Shown: one piece after another, positions 35,777 through 43,204 of the stretch
How positions within the stretch are numbered: the stretch's first letter is position 1
How the letters are laid out: every line of letters starts with the position of its first letter
Source of the DNA: Labrenzia sp. CE80
Lineage (GTDB): Bacteria; Pseudomonadota; Alphaproteobacteria; Rhizobiales; Stappiaceae
Reading direction: 5' to 3'
Assembly: GCF_009650605.1 (NCBI RefSeq)
Contig: NZ_WAJT01000001.1
Span: 1,426,001-1,490,000, forward strand
DNA length: 64,000 nucleotides
Position numbers and translations under genes: made by a program
Notes under the pieces: model-generated
Seen by the model: the letters and a program-made list of their open reading frames with translations, nothing else
Told to the model about the DNA's origin: nothing
The model's database searches: none

Positions 35777-35968
35777 GGCCAATTCCCCTTGAAAAAATGC
35801 ATAAGAGGGACGCAAGACCTTGGCTGTCTTGCATCCGTCGAGTCGCTTCGGCAATGCCGGAGAAGTTGGCGCGGGTCAATAACATGCAGGTGACAGGATG
35901 GAAAGCCTGTCTGCTTGAAAAACCAAAATTGCAGACGTTTTTAAGTGCTCAGCGACGCCTGCACCTAG

Positions 35969-36676
35969 TCACTCTCTGTCGTGGTCTGACCCGCGAAAGC
36001 CCTTGGCGATCACATAAAGCTCAGGACTCTCCTTGCGGCTCGCGGGCGGCTTCACATGTGCAACGGACTTGAAGTCACGTTTCAAATCATTGAGCAGTGC
36101 GCTTTCTGTACCGCCTCGAAAAACCTTGGCGAGAAAAGTGCCGCCAGGCACCAGATTGCGCTGTGCAAAATCGATAGCGACCTCAAACAGGTGGGTCGTG
36201 CGCAAGTGATCCGTCTGCCGGTGACCCGTTGTTGGCGCCGCCATATCAGACAGCACGACATCTGGACGGTGTCCGCCGAGGGCTTCCATCAACGCATCTG
36301 GAGCATCGTCGTCCAGAAAGTCCTTTTGGAGAAAGATCGCACCGCGCACATGATCCATTTCAAGGTAGTCGATCCCGACAACCTTGGGCGCGTCAACCGA
36401 AGACTGAACCTTCGCGGCTGCAACCTGGCACCAGCCACCCGGAGCAGCCCCAAGGTCAACCACGCGATATCCCGGCTTCAGGATGTTGTGCTTCTCATCA
36501 ATCTCGAGAAGCTTGTAGGCGGCGCGGGAGCGGTAGCCGTCGGCCTTCGCCCGGCGAACATAGGGGTCGTTCAGCTGGCGGTGTAGCCAACGCGTCGAAG
36601 ACTCTCTTCGTCCCGCGGCGGTTTTCACTCGCACTTTCAGCCCGCGATCTCCGGTTCCCTTACTCCTGCGTGTCAT
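35969..36676 (-). CDS. rlmE: 23S rRNA (uridine-2'-O-)-methyltransferase RlmE (FtsJ/RrmJ)
   Basis: The 235-residue enzyme methylates the 2'-O of U2552 in the 23S A-loop during large-subunit assembly. Visible are DPYVRRAKADGYRSRAAYKLLEID (catalytic Lys in the YRSRAAYKL block), VVDLGAAPGGWCQVAA (SAM loop), DVVLSDMAAPTTGHRQTDH (catalytic Asp) and FLAKVFRGG (catalytic Lys). An N-terminal basic stretch (MTRRSKGTGDRGLKVRVK) may assist RNA contact. The frame is open to 36802. I place the start at the ATG at 36676, which overlaps the stop of the upstream ppx/gppA gene as ATGA, a sign of translational coupling. Confidence 0.95.
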   Translation of the reverse strand: MTRRSKGTGDRGLKVRVKTAAGRRESSTRWLHRQLNDPYVRRAKADGYRSRAAYKLLEIDEKHNILKPGYRVVDLGAAPGGWCQVAAAKVQSSVDAPKVVGIDYLEMDHVRGAIFLQKDFLDDDAPDALMEALGGHRPDVVLSDMAAPTTGHRQTDHLRTTHLFEVAIDFAQRNLVPGGTFLAKVFRGGTESALLNDLKRDFKSVAHVKPPASRKESPELYVIAKGFRGSDHDRE

Positions 36677-38460
36677 TTTCTGCCTCTTTGGCGTCCGTTC
36701 CGACGGCCATGTGTTTTTCTTGACCACACCCCATCTGCAGCCATCAACTCTGTAAGAATACCTTCGCGAAGTCCCCGGTCGGCAACTCTTAGCCGCGAGC
36801 AACTCCAGCGCCGCCGAATTGCCTCTAGGATCGCACAGCCAGCGAGCACGAGATCCGCGCGATCGGCTCCAATGCAGGGGTTTTCCACCCGCTCCTCGTA
36901 AGGCATTTCCCTCAGTCGATCAATCATTGCACCGACCTGGTCGTCCTCAAGCCAGGCACCGTCTACACGACGCCGGTCATAGCGCTTCAGGCCCAAGTGG
37001 ACACCAGCGAGCGTTGTAACAGTCCCCGAGGTGCCAAGCATATGAACCTTGCCGGTGGCAATTGCATAGGTCAGATCGTCGCCAAGATTAAAATCTTCAA
37101 GGTGCCCTGCTGCATCCGCAACCATGGCCTCGAAAACCTCATGCGTGACATCTACGCCGCCATGGCGCTCTGCAAGATTCACGACGCCGACCGGAAGCGA
37201 TGTCCAGGACCGGATGAAACGGGTCAGGGCAAAACCGCGCGCGCCGCAGCGATTGCGCAGGTCGAGCCAGACGATTTCCGACGAGCCACCGCCGATGTCA
37301 AACAGGATGACACCATCGGCTTGTTGGTCGACCAGCGAAACGCAGCCGGCGACCGCGAGCCGTGCTTCCGTTTCCCGGTTGACCACCTCAAGCGCCAGAC
37401 CTGTCTCCTTCTGCACCCGGGCGATGAATTCATCGCCATTTTCCGCCGCGCGGCACGCCTCGGTCGCAATCAGCCGCGAACGAAGAACGCCGCGCTCAGC
37501 CAGCTTGCGATGGCAATTGGCCAAGGCATCGATCGCGCGCTCCATCGCCGCATCGCCAAGACGCTTGTTGGCGCCAACCCCTTCACCAAGCCGGACGATC
37601 CGGGAATAGGCATCGACCACCCGAAAGCCGCGCTCTTCCGGTCGGGCTATCAACAACCGGCAATTGTTGGTGCCAAGATCAAGTGCTGCATAGAGCGTCT
37701 GCTCCCCCTGCTCAGAGGCTCTGCGGTGAACTCTGGGCCCGCGCCCGTCTTTATGGACTTCCGCTATAGTCGGCGCTTTTGCCCGCGCCGGCTCCGGCAA
37801 CTCCTCAACACGAGGCTGTGGCCCGAGGCCTGGAGCGTTGCTATCGGCGACTTTATCGTCAAGGTGGGATCCGCCTGGGGGCACTTTGGCAGGAGTGCTT
37901 TCGCGAAGTCCCACGTCTGCGCGTGTGAAGACGGACCGCTTGCCGCCCCGGCGCCGCTTGCGACGCTTCGGTTGCCCGCTTGAGCCGGACTCTGCGAGCG
38001 CCTTTTGAGGCTCAGCAGTCTGGGGACCCGAGGCTGATGACCGCATCCGCTCTCCACTTGGCACCGTGCCATCGGCAAGGGAGGAAGCATCGCGATTCTG
38101 AGCATCTGGCTGCGAGGTCGCCTGCCACGCATCTTCCTGCGAAAGATTCGCTTGCGTCCCGCGTTTGCGCCTTCGCCTGCGCGCCGCTGGGCCTGTCGCA
38201 GGCTGGCCGGCATGGCCCTGACCCTTTAGGTGTCCACCTGTTGGTCCGCCTTCTGCGCGCCCTGCCCCGCTGTTACCGGCAGCCCCTTCAATCTGCGAAG
38301 AGACCTGTGGCGCCGGCTGCCCCTGCGGGGCTTTCGATGCACCGCCGCCGCGCTTCCGGCGACGTCTGGACGCGGCCCGTTTTCCACGGGCCGAAGAAAC
38401 TGCGGACGTTTCAGGGGAACCTCGCCCGGTTTCGGGCGGTTCCTGACCTGAATCTGTCAC
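36673..38460 (-). CDS. Ppx/GppA-family phosphatase with long Arg-rich N-terminal extension
   Basis: The 595-residue protein has two parts. Residues from about 255 to the end form the exopolyphosphatase/ppGpp-ase core, with YAALDLGTNNCRLLIARP, TEACRAAENGDEF, ILFDIGGGSSEIVWLDL and LGTSGTVTTLAGVHLGL (phosphate loops). Residues 1-250 are low-complexity, Gly/Gln/Ser/Pro-rich, and carry three clusters of Arg/Lys: RRRRKRGGG at 32-40, RRRRRKRG at 94-101, and KRRKRRRGGKR at 165-175. Such tails bind RNA or polyphosphate in other proteins, but this is an inference. The C-terminus is also basic (GRRNGRQRGRK). It overlaps rlmE by four bases (ATGA), suggesting coupled expression with rRNA modification. The family hydrolyses polyP or pppGpp. 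Confidence 0.88.
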   Translation of the reverse strand: MTDSGQEPPETGRGSPETSAVSSARGKRAASRRRRKRGGGASKAPQGQPAPQVSSQIEGAAGNSGAGRAEGGPTGGHLKGQGHAGQPATGPAARRRRRKRGTQANLSQEDAWQATSQPDAQNRDASSLADGTVPSGERMRSSASGPQTAEPQKALAESGSSGQPKRRKRRRGGKRSVFTRADVGLRESTPAKVPPGGSHLDDKVADSNAPGLGPQPRVEELPEPARAKAPTIAEVHKDGRGPRVHRRASEQGEQTLYAALDLGTNNCRLLIARPEERGFRVVDAYSRIVRLGEGVGANKRLGDAAMERAIDALANCHRKLAERGVLRSRLIATEACRAAENGDEFIARVQKETGLALEVVNRETEARLAVAGCVSLVDQQADGVILFDIGGGSSEIVWLDLRNRCGARGFALTRFIRSWTSLPVGVVNLAERHGGVDVTHEVFEAMVADAAGHLEDFNLGDDLTYAIATGKVHMLGTSGTVTTLAGVHLGLKRYDRRRVDGAWLEDDQVGAMIDRLREMPYEERVENPCIGADRADLVLAGCAILEAIRRRWSCSRLRVADRGLREGILTELMAADGVWSRKTHGRRNGRQRGRK

Positions 38461-38770
38461 GTTTTAGCCTTTCGAGGCGCAGTCGACGTTCGCAAAGCAT
38501 GCCGTCAACGCGCTGATTTGTATCGTTGCGCCAACAGTAACAGGTTGTGCTTGGGCCGCATAGCTGCAGATCGCATTTCTGACGGGGCTAATTTTCTGCG
38601 CTGAAAATCAGGCGTTTAGACCGCCTTTAAAAAAGTTTGAGCACGCTGTTGCATCCTGGCCCATATTGGATGTATATCCCCGTCACCTTCGGAGGTTCGC
38701 CTCCGTATGCCAAGAATGGGCGAAACCTCTTGCAGGGCCATTCAATCGGGTTGTTCAACGAACCCGGCAT
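38461..38770. other. Intergenic region between ppx/gppA and tRNA-Gln
   Basis: About 310 bases upstream of the divergent ppx/gppA gene and the tRNA. An imperfect hairpin can form near 38692-38732 (AGGTTCGCC with GGGCGAAACCT). It lies in front of the tRNA, so it is not a terminator of it. No gene is supported. Confidence 0.4.
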
Positions 38771-38844
38771 TGGGGAATAGGTTAACGGTAGACCCGCAGA
38801 CTCTGACTCTGTTAGTCCTGGTTCGAATCCAGGTTCCCCAGCCA
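38771..38844 (+). tRNA. tRNA-Gln (anticodon CUG), CCA encoded
   Basis: The acceptor stem TGGGGAA (38771-38777) pairs with TTCCCCA (38834-38840). The D arm is GGT-TAACGGTAG-ACC, the anticodon stem GCAGA/TCTGT encloses the loop CTCTGAC, and the T arm is CCTGG-TTCGAAT-CCAGG. Loop positions 34-36 read CTG, the anticodon for glutamine codon CAG. The discriminator base is G, followed by an encoded CCA (to 38844). The cloverleaf is complete and should be functional. The accessory region begins directly behind it. Confidence 0.96.
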
Positions 38845-38906
38845 ATCTTGCAAATTTTCAAAAACTTAGAGCACTTCTGACCGTACTCATCCTTCCGTTT
38901 GGCCTG

Positions 38907-39017
38907 TGTTAGGGCTCAAATTCAGCTGGCATTTTTGGGCACGTTACTTCACCCATCATCCCTGCATCGGATGTCACCTTCTGCCGATCACGGCGTGTCA
39001 CTTTCCGGGTGCCGATC
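38907..39017. repeat. Insertion-sequence-end-like segment with repeated motifs
   Basis: After a TGT at about 38907 come three imperfect units of about 25 bases (38939-38961, 38968-38990, 38991-39017). All share a GTCAC(C/T)TT-type core followed by a GCCGATC-type or CCCATC block. Tandem internal repeats near a TG terminus are typical of IS21-type transposable-element ends, where the transposase binds. No transposase gene is present, so this would be a remnant. Family assignment is tentative. Confidence 0.4.
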
Positions 39018-39134
39018 CCTCCACCGCGCCGGGACTTGCCATTGCTCCAAGTCCGTTGCTTTTATTGGTGTAATTTTGGATTTCCTGCGTGATAGAGTAG
39101 AACGCAGAAGTAGGTGAAGGCCTGCTGTGCCGGA

Positions 39135-39409
39135 ATGCCAAAGGAACAGGACTTGAAGCCGGAAAATTCGACGTTCACGTCACTTAGCAGGCCCACACAG
39201 GGTCTTCGACCAACATCTCTACCATTACAGCAATTTATTTTCGAATGCTGGCAAAGCATCCGCTCTGTCGAGGATGGGGCCGTCGCAGACTATATTCCTG
39301 AACTGGCCAAGGCCAATCCCGATGATTTCGGCATAGCAGTCACGACTGTTGATGGCCACGTCCATATGGCGGGCAATGCTGAAACCGAATTTACGATACA
39401 GTCCTGTAG
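39135..39409 (+). pseudogene. glsA: Truncated glutaminase gene (N-terminal remnant)
   Basis: Reading from the ATG at 39135 gives about 90 residues that match the N-terminus of long-form glutaminases: PLQQFIFECWQSIRS, GAVADYIPELAKANPDDFGI, AVTTVDGHVHMAGNAETEF and TIQSCS. In intact glutaminase the last block continues S-K-(P/V)-F, containing the catalytic Ser-x-x-Lys motif. Here, right after TIQSC, the sequence switches to the repeat-bearing segment that begins TGTAGC at 39405, and the downstream translation is unrelated. So only about the first fifth remains and no activity is expected. The break coincides with a putative IS end, the likely cause. Confidence 0.82.
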
Positions 39410-39451
39410 CGCGCAAGTTCACTTGGCATTTCGCGCAAGTTCACTTGGCAT
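39405..39451. repeat. Two direct 20-bp repeats at a putative IS end inside the broken glutaminase gene
   Basis: CGCGCAAGTTCACTTGGCAT occurs exactly twice, at 39410-39429 and 39432-39451 (period 22). It is preceded by TGTAG. Terminal TGT plus closely spaced direct repeats resembles the transposase-binding ends of IS21-type elements. The rest of such an element is absent. Confidence 0.55.
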
Positions 39452-39457
39452 CCGATT

Positions 39458-39763
39458 TCAAGGCGGATTGAGAGGCTTCACAGCGCCGGGCGGTGTCCAT
39501 GTGTGCGGGTGGATAGTGATCGTGCCGCCGCGCTTGCCGTATCTGGGACAGCGTGCATTCTGGCACACGAGAGCCGAAGAGATGCGCTTGTCGTTGATCA
39601 CCACGTGATCGGGACCGAATTGACAGATCAGTGCGTCGAGGTCGAGCAACCGACTGCCGCAATGCGGATTGAGGCAGTGAGCACGAATCGAATGGCGGGT
39701 CGCCTTGAGGCCTGCAAGTGTCGAAAGATCGGCGGTCGGTCTATTGCGGGTCATCGCCAGCAT
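39458..39763 (-). CDS. Small zinc-ribbon-like hypothetical protein
   Basis: The 101-residue protein has two paired-Cys motifs, CLNPHC (residues 30-35) and CQNARC about 40 residues later, with nearby His residues. This is the layout of a small zinc ribbon. The centre (SRLLDLDALICQFGPDHVVIND) looks like a normal globular segment, so I consider the frame real despite its size. A start at the fourth codon (39754) is also possible, since AAAGGGCG is better spaced for it. The 3' end comes six bases from the direct repeats of the IS-end-like element. The function is unknown, and similar small ribbons often travel with mobile DNA. Confidence 0.5.
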   Translation of the reverse strand: MLAMTRNRPTADLSTLAGLKATRHSIRAHCLNPHCGSRLLDLDALICQFGPDHVVINDKRISSALVCQNARCPRYGKRGGTITIHPHTWTPPGAVKPLNPP

Positions 39764-39799
39764 CGCCCTTTCTCAGTCACGAGAGAAGGGCTCCTCGGG

Positions 39800-41770
39800 C
39801 TAGAAGAACTTCAAGAGTAATTCTAGGAGCTGCTCCATTCGCAGGAGAAAAGTTTTGGCAGCTTCTGGGCTTGTCATCAAGTTGATAGTGGTACCAGACA
39901 AGAGCGTCACTGCGGTGGCCGCAACACCAGCCAAGCCCTTCAACGCCCACCGCCAGTATTTGAATCGCGCTGTTTCTGTTTTCTCACCTAGGTTACCAGC
40001 GCGGCTTAGACCAGCCTTCAGATCATCATTTCTGGCGTCCAGAAAGTCCAGTATCTCTGGCGTGGCAGCCTCTTGAATAGCTGGGTCTTCAACCAAGCCA
40101 CTCACGGCTTCGGAAACCTTTCTAATCTGGTCATCGGATGCAGCACCTAATTTTATCTCAGGTGAGATTTCAGGTTGCTGCAGGCCATTTCCTGAACGGC
40201 GTATGGGCTTCAGATACGGTTTGAGTTCTGCTGTGCGTTCTAGAAGCTTTACGGCAAGCTTATCTATTCCGCGCCAATCAGAATCTATCTCTTCGTCCAG
40301 GCGTGTCGAAATTGTGAAAGCAATGTCTTCCCACTTTCGCCATGCCCGGCACTTGGTTTTGGCAAAGTGCTTACACTCCCGAACACAATCAAGAATGACA
40401 CCAGAGACGTTGGGAGTGAGTTTGGGCCATTGATCGCAAAACCGCTTCGCGAGCGTTTCAATCGCCTCAAAGATCTCATTTTCATCGGTCGGATCGTATT
40501 CAGCTGGACGTCCGTCTGGGGGCGTGTCGGTGATACCCACGCGCCCATCTTCAACGATGGCTGATCCTGACCCAGCATTAGCCAATCGGTGGATCAATTC
40601 GCTCCGCGACGGCGGAAACAAGCGATCCTTCAACACATGTATCAGCTTTTGCCAACGGGGATCGCTTGTGTCTCCGTCCCACCCCACCAAGCTTTGGTAT
40701 TGGGTTTCAGCAAAGCCATAGGGCAGAGCGGCATCATCCAGACGGGCATGAACCAGTTTTCCGTCATTTTGAGCAGTTGACGCTTCTTCCCGAACCGCAT
40801 CCGACTTTGTACTGTTTTCTGTCCAGACAGTCAGAACGATATCGGCGTCCCCCAGGTTGGTTTCAATAGTTGCACGCCAACTCGCCCCTGCGGGTATGTC
40901 CTGGTCCCAGAAGCAGCTAATTTGTTCTGCAAGCAATTTTTCTCTTAAGCCTGCAATCTCTGCGCGATCAGCGCTCGAATAGGATAGGAAAACAAACGGC
41001 TCCTCTATGTCGCCTTGTGGCACGGCCGCGGCGTCATCTAAAAGCTCTTCTCTTGGATCTTCGGCCTCTGGCGCGTCCTCATCTTCGCTCCACACCGGCC
41101 AATGCTCGGGATGGATCAGGCCATCCGGAAGCAGCACCCCCGTATCGCCGCGCATGGAGTTGATTTGGCTCTGCATCAGGTTGTGTGCGGATGTAAAATC
41201 GACCCTGCCGGTTTTTTCTGTGCTCCGGGCCGATTGTAATGATCTGATATCCGCTCTCCACAGGTTCGCGTTCAACAGTTTCGCCCCCTTCAGGTCCGCC
41301 TCCCGAAGGTCTGCGCCCCACAGGTTCGCCCCCTGCAGGTCCGCCCCCTGCAGGTCCGCCTCCTGCAGGTCCGCCTCCTGCAGTTCCGCCCACTGCAGTT
41401 TCGCTCCCTTCAGTCTCGCCCCCTTCAGGTCCACCTCTTTCAAGTCGGCCCTCTTCAGGTCCGCCTGCTTCATGTCGACCTCTTTCAGCTCGGCCCTCTT
41501 CAGGTTCGCCCCCTGCAGGTCCGCCTCCCGAAGGTCTGCGCCCCACAGTTTCGCCCCCTGCAGGTCCGCCCGCCGCAGGTCCGCCCGCTGCAGTTTCGCC
41601 CGCTGCAATTTGGCCCGCTGCAGTTGCGCCTTCTTCAGGTCCGCCTTCTTCAGGTTCGCTTCCTGAAGGTCCGCCTGCTGCAGGTCAGGTAAGAACAGTG
41701 ACTTATTGCGGCGCTCATTCCACGCGACAACACCTTGTTTAAGCCATCTCAAATGTCGCCAGCTTGCCAC
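39800..41770 (-). CDS. Pentapeptide-repeat / TIR-domain protein with C-terminal membrane segment
   Basis: The 656-residue protein has three parts. Residues about 28-175 are roughly 29 tandem A(D/N/K)LxxA-type pentapeptides forming a right-handed quadrilateral helix. Residues about 257-385 form a TIR domain: EPFVFLSYSSADRAEIAGLREKLL, FWDQDIPAGASWRATIETNLGDADIVLTVWTENS and SDAVREEAS. In the last block Glu328/329 sits where NAD-cleaving TIRs have their catalytic Glu. A helical linker follows, and a membrane helix lies near 609-632 (LKGLAGVAATAVTLLSGTTI). TIR effectors in bacteria degrade NAD+ or make cyclic nucleotide signals in abortive defence. Membrane anchoring and pentapeptides would be unusual partners. 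The gene stands alone between IS remnants and the prophage. Confidence 0.88.
   Translation of the reverse strand: MASWRHLRWLKQGVVAWNERRNKSLFLPDLQQADLQEANLKKADLKKAQLQRAKLQRAKLQRADLRRADLQGAKLWGADLREADLQGANLKRAELKEVDMKQADLKRADLKEVDLKGARLKGAKLQWAELQEADLQEADLQGADLQGANLWGADLREADLKGAKLLNANLWRADIRSLQSARSTEKTGRVDFTSAHNLMQSQINSMRGDTGVLLPDGLIHPEHWPVWSEDEDAPEAEDPREELLDDAAAVPQGDIEEPFVFLSYSSADRAEIAGLREKLLAEQISCFWDQDIPAGASWRATIETNLGDADIVLTVWTENSTKSDAVREEASTAQNDGKLVHARLDDAALPYGFAETQYQSLVGWDGDTSDPRWQKLIHVLKDRLFPPSRSELIHRLANAGSGSAIVEDGRVGITDTPPDGRPAEYDPTDENEIFEAIETLAKRFCDQWPKLTPNVSGVILDCVRECKHFAKTKCRAWRKWEDIAFTISTRLDEEIDSDWRGIDKLAVKLLERTAELKPYLKPIRRSGNGLQQPEISPEIKLGAASDDQIRKVSEAVSGLVEDPAIQEAATPEILDFLDARNDDLKAGLSRAGNLGEKTETARFKYWRWALKGLAGVAATAVTLLSGTTINLMTSPEAAKTFLLRMEQLLELLLKFF
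41246..41689 (-). repeat. 15-base-period tandem coding repeat (pentapeptide array)
   Basis: Read on the plus strand, the segment is a run of near-identical 15-base units such as TTCAGGTCCGCCYYC and CTGCAGGTCCGCCYCC. They encode the pentapeptide repeats of the TIR protein. It is a coding repeat, not a CRISPR array, because there are no spacers. The high identity suggests recent expansion or slippage. Confidence 0.85.
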
Positions 41771-42064
41771 TCATCTCTCCGATGTCGTCAGTCACCCTGA
41801 CACTAGGAAATACAATCTAGAGAGGCAACGACTTCGGGCCGTCCTGCCAGGGTGATGGAGCCAGATCCGGTCGCCCGGCCGAGCTTCTCGCCTTCGGTGT
41901 AGCTCGACACGCAAAACTGGAATGTTTGACGCAGTGAAATTAGCCATTCACCATCCGTTTTCAGGCATTGGTGTCGATGCGACCGCGCTTTTTGAACAGC
42001 GCTTGAAGGCCCTTCAAACCTTGTCAAATCGCTATTTAAAGCGCAAACTGAGGGCTTTCAGAAC
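41771..42064. other. Junction region between TIR gene and prophage
   Basis: About 294 bases. A 74-residue minus-strand frame (41803-42027) ends in a phage-like SYTEGEKLGRATGSGSITLAGRPEVVASLDC stretch (given in part), but its N-terminal half is low quality. I treat it as a possible remnant, not a gene. TTGAAGG-C-CCTTCAA (42003-42017) is a perfect inverted repeat just beyond the end of dam and could terminate the late transcript. The right end of a Mu-like prophage should lie around here. Confidence 0.35.
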
Positions 42065-42886
42065 TCAGTTCGAGATGATCAACTCCGTCACTCGTTTGGA
42101 AGAGTTGCGATCGGCGGAATAGGTGACGCTCACTTCTTCCATTTCAAAACCAGAAAAGATGGCCCTGATTTCAGGGGTATCGTTGATGGACAGGAGGCAG
42201 CGACCTTTTATCGATCGCAGCTGCACGGCGAGCTTTTCAAAGTCCTCCCCACAAAAAATGCCTTTCCCATAGTAGGTCTCGCAATCCCAATAGGGTGGGT
42301 CGAGATAAAAGAGCGTCTCGGGCTTGTCGTATCTTGTGATGCAGTCCCCGTAAGTTTGCCGTTCGATGATCACGCCCGATAGCCGCTCGTGAACGTCTTC
42401 AAGCAACGGTACGACCCGTGTCAGATCAAAGCGGCTGCCACGGGTCATGTCGACGCCAAAGCCTCGGCCGTTGACTTTCCCCGCAAAAGAAATGCGTTGC
42501 AGATAAAGAAACCGGGCCGCCCGTTCCAGGTCGGTCAGGGTTTCCGGATCGGTCTTCAAGAGACGTTCAAACTCGGATCGGCTGGTCAGCTGGAACCGCA
42601 GCACTTCTAAGAACTGAGGATAATGGCGCTGCAAGATCCTGAAGAGCGTGACTATGTCTCCGGAGATATCATTGATCACCTCGCATTTCGCGCGGAATGG
42701 TCTTCTCAGGAAGACGCCTCCCATGCCGACAAAAGGTTCAACATAGATACTGTGCGGGATCGGCCTGATCCTATCTGACAGCCGCTTCGCAAGCCGGTTC
42801 TTGCCACCGATATAGGGCGCTACCGGCACAACCGGGTTGATCGGTTCAAACTGATTTTGTGCGTTGGCTTTTGTCGGTGAGGTCAT
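42065..42886 (-). CDS. DNA adenine methyltransferase (Dam-like, D12 class)
   Basis: The 273-residue enzyme belongs to the D12-class adenine-N6 methylases. It begins near APYIGGKNRLAKRLSDRI (SAM motif region). Then come YVEPFVGMGGVFLRRP (motif I, xPFxGxG) and ETLFYLDPPYWDCETYYG with the catalytic DPPY at about 199-202, followed by LLSINDTPEIRAIF. The recognition sequence is unknown; GATC is the default for Dam. The start codon lies 41 bases inside the upstream com gene, so translation is coupled. In phage Mu the same place is held by the mom modification gene. Modification would protect phage DNA from host restriction. Confidence 0.92.
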   Translation of the reverse strand: MTSPTKANAQNQFEPINPVVPVAPYIGGKNRLAKRLSDRIRPIPHSIYVEPFVGMGGVFLRRPFRAKCEVINDISGDIVTLFRILQRHYPQFLEVLRFQLTSRSEFERLLKTDPETLTDLERAARFLYLQRISFAGKVNGRGFGVDMTRGSRFDLTRVVPLLEDVHERLSGVIIERQTYGDCITRYDKPETLFYLDPPYWDCETYYGKGIFCGEDFEKLAVQLRSIKGRCLLSINDTPEIRAIFSGFEMEEVSVTYSADRNSSKRVTELIISN

Positions 42887-43055
42887 TTGTATGCTCCTGG
42901 TCTTCGCGCTCTTGGCGATGGTTCAGGGGCTCAAAGGGCCTCAGATGATTGAGTGTGCCGCATCGTCGGCACTTGATCTGGATATCGTTGGCGATGGCGC
43001 CTTGTCCAGCCTTGAATAAGAGTGCGTTGCAACTACCGCATCGAATGTGCTGCAT
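42846..43055 (-). CDS. com: Com-like zinc-finger translational activator
   Basis: The 69-residue protein matches phage Mu Com in its first half: MQHIRCGSCNALLFKA with Cys pair CxxC, then DIQIKCRRCGTLNHLRP with the second CxxC. Mu Com is a zinc-binding RNA-binding protein that melts a stem-loop in the com-mom transcript to allow mom translation. Here the com frame overlaps the dam start by 41 bases, so Com may act on dam in the same manner. The C-terminal 35 residues are charged and polar. A GTG start at 43082 would be open, but the ATG at 43055 with AAGG upstream fits the family. Confidence 0.85.
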   Translation of the reverse strand: MQHIRCGSCNALLFKAGQGAIANDIQIKCRRCGTLNHLRPFEPLNHRQEREDQEHTNDLTDKSQRTKSV

Positions 43056-43204
43056 ATCAACCTTGAAGAGAATCACCGACACTCGTCCGGCTCGCGCGAG
43101 CAGCGGGTGCGGCGGTTATCTTTGAACGACTGCTGGGCGGGCTGAAGTTTGGCGATGGAGGCCGGATTTCCGGGTCCGGACCGCCCGTGCTCACGGCATG
43201 GACA

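Noticed and set aside
41246..41689. Regular short repeats that could suggest a CRISPR array or minisatellite
   Set aside because: The period is 15 bases without spacers and the repeats encode pentapeptides in frame within a long gene.
38771..42064. Prophage integrated by site-specific recombination at the tRNA-Gln 3' end
   Set aside because: No integrase is present, no second copy of the tRNA end is seen in the window, and the head genes are of the transposable Mu type, which insert without tRNA sites.
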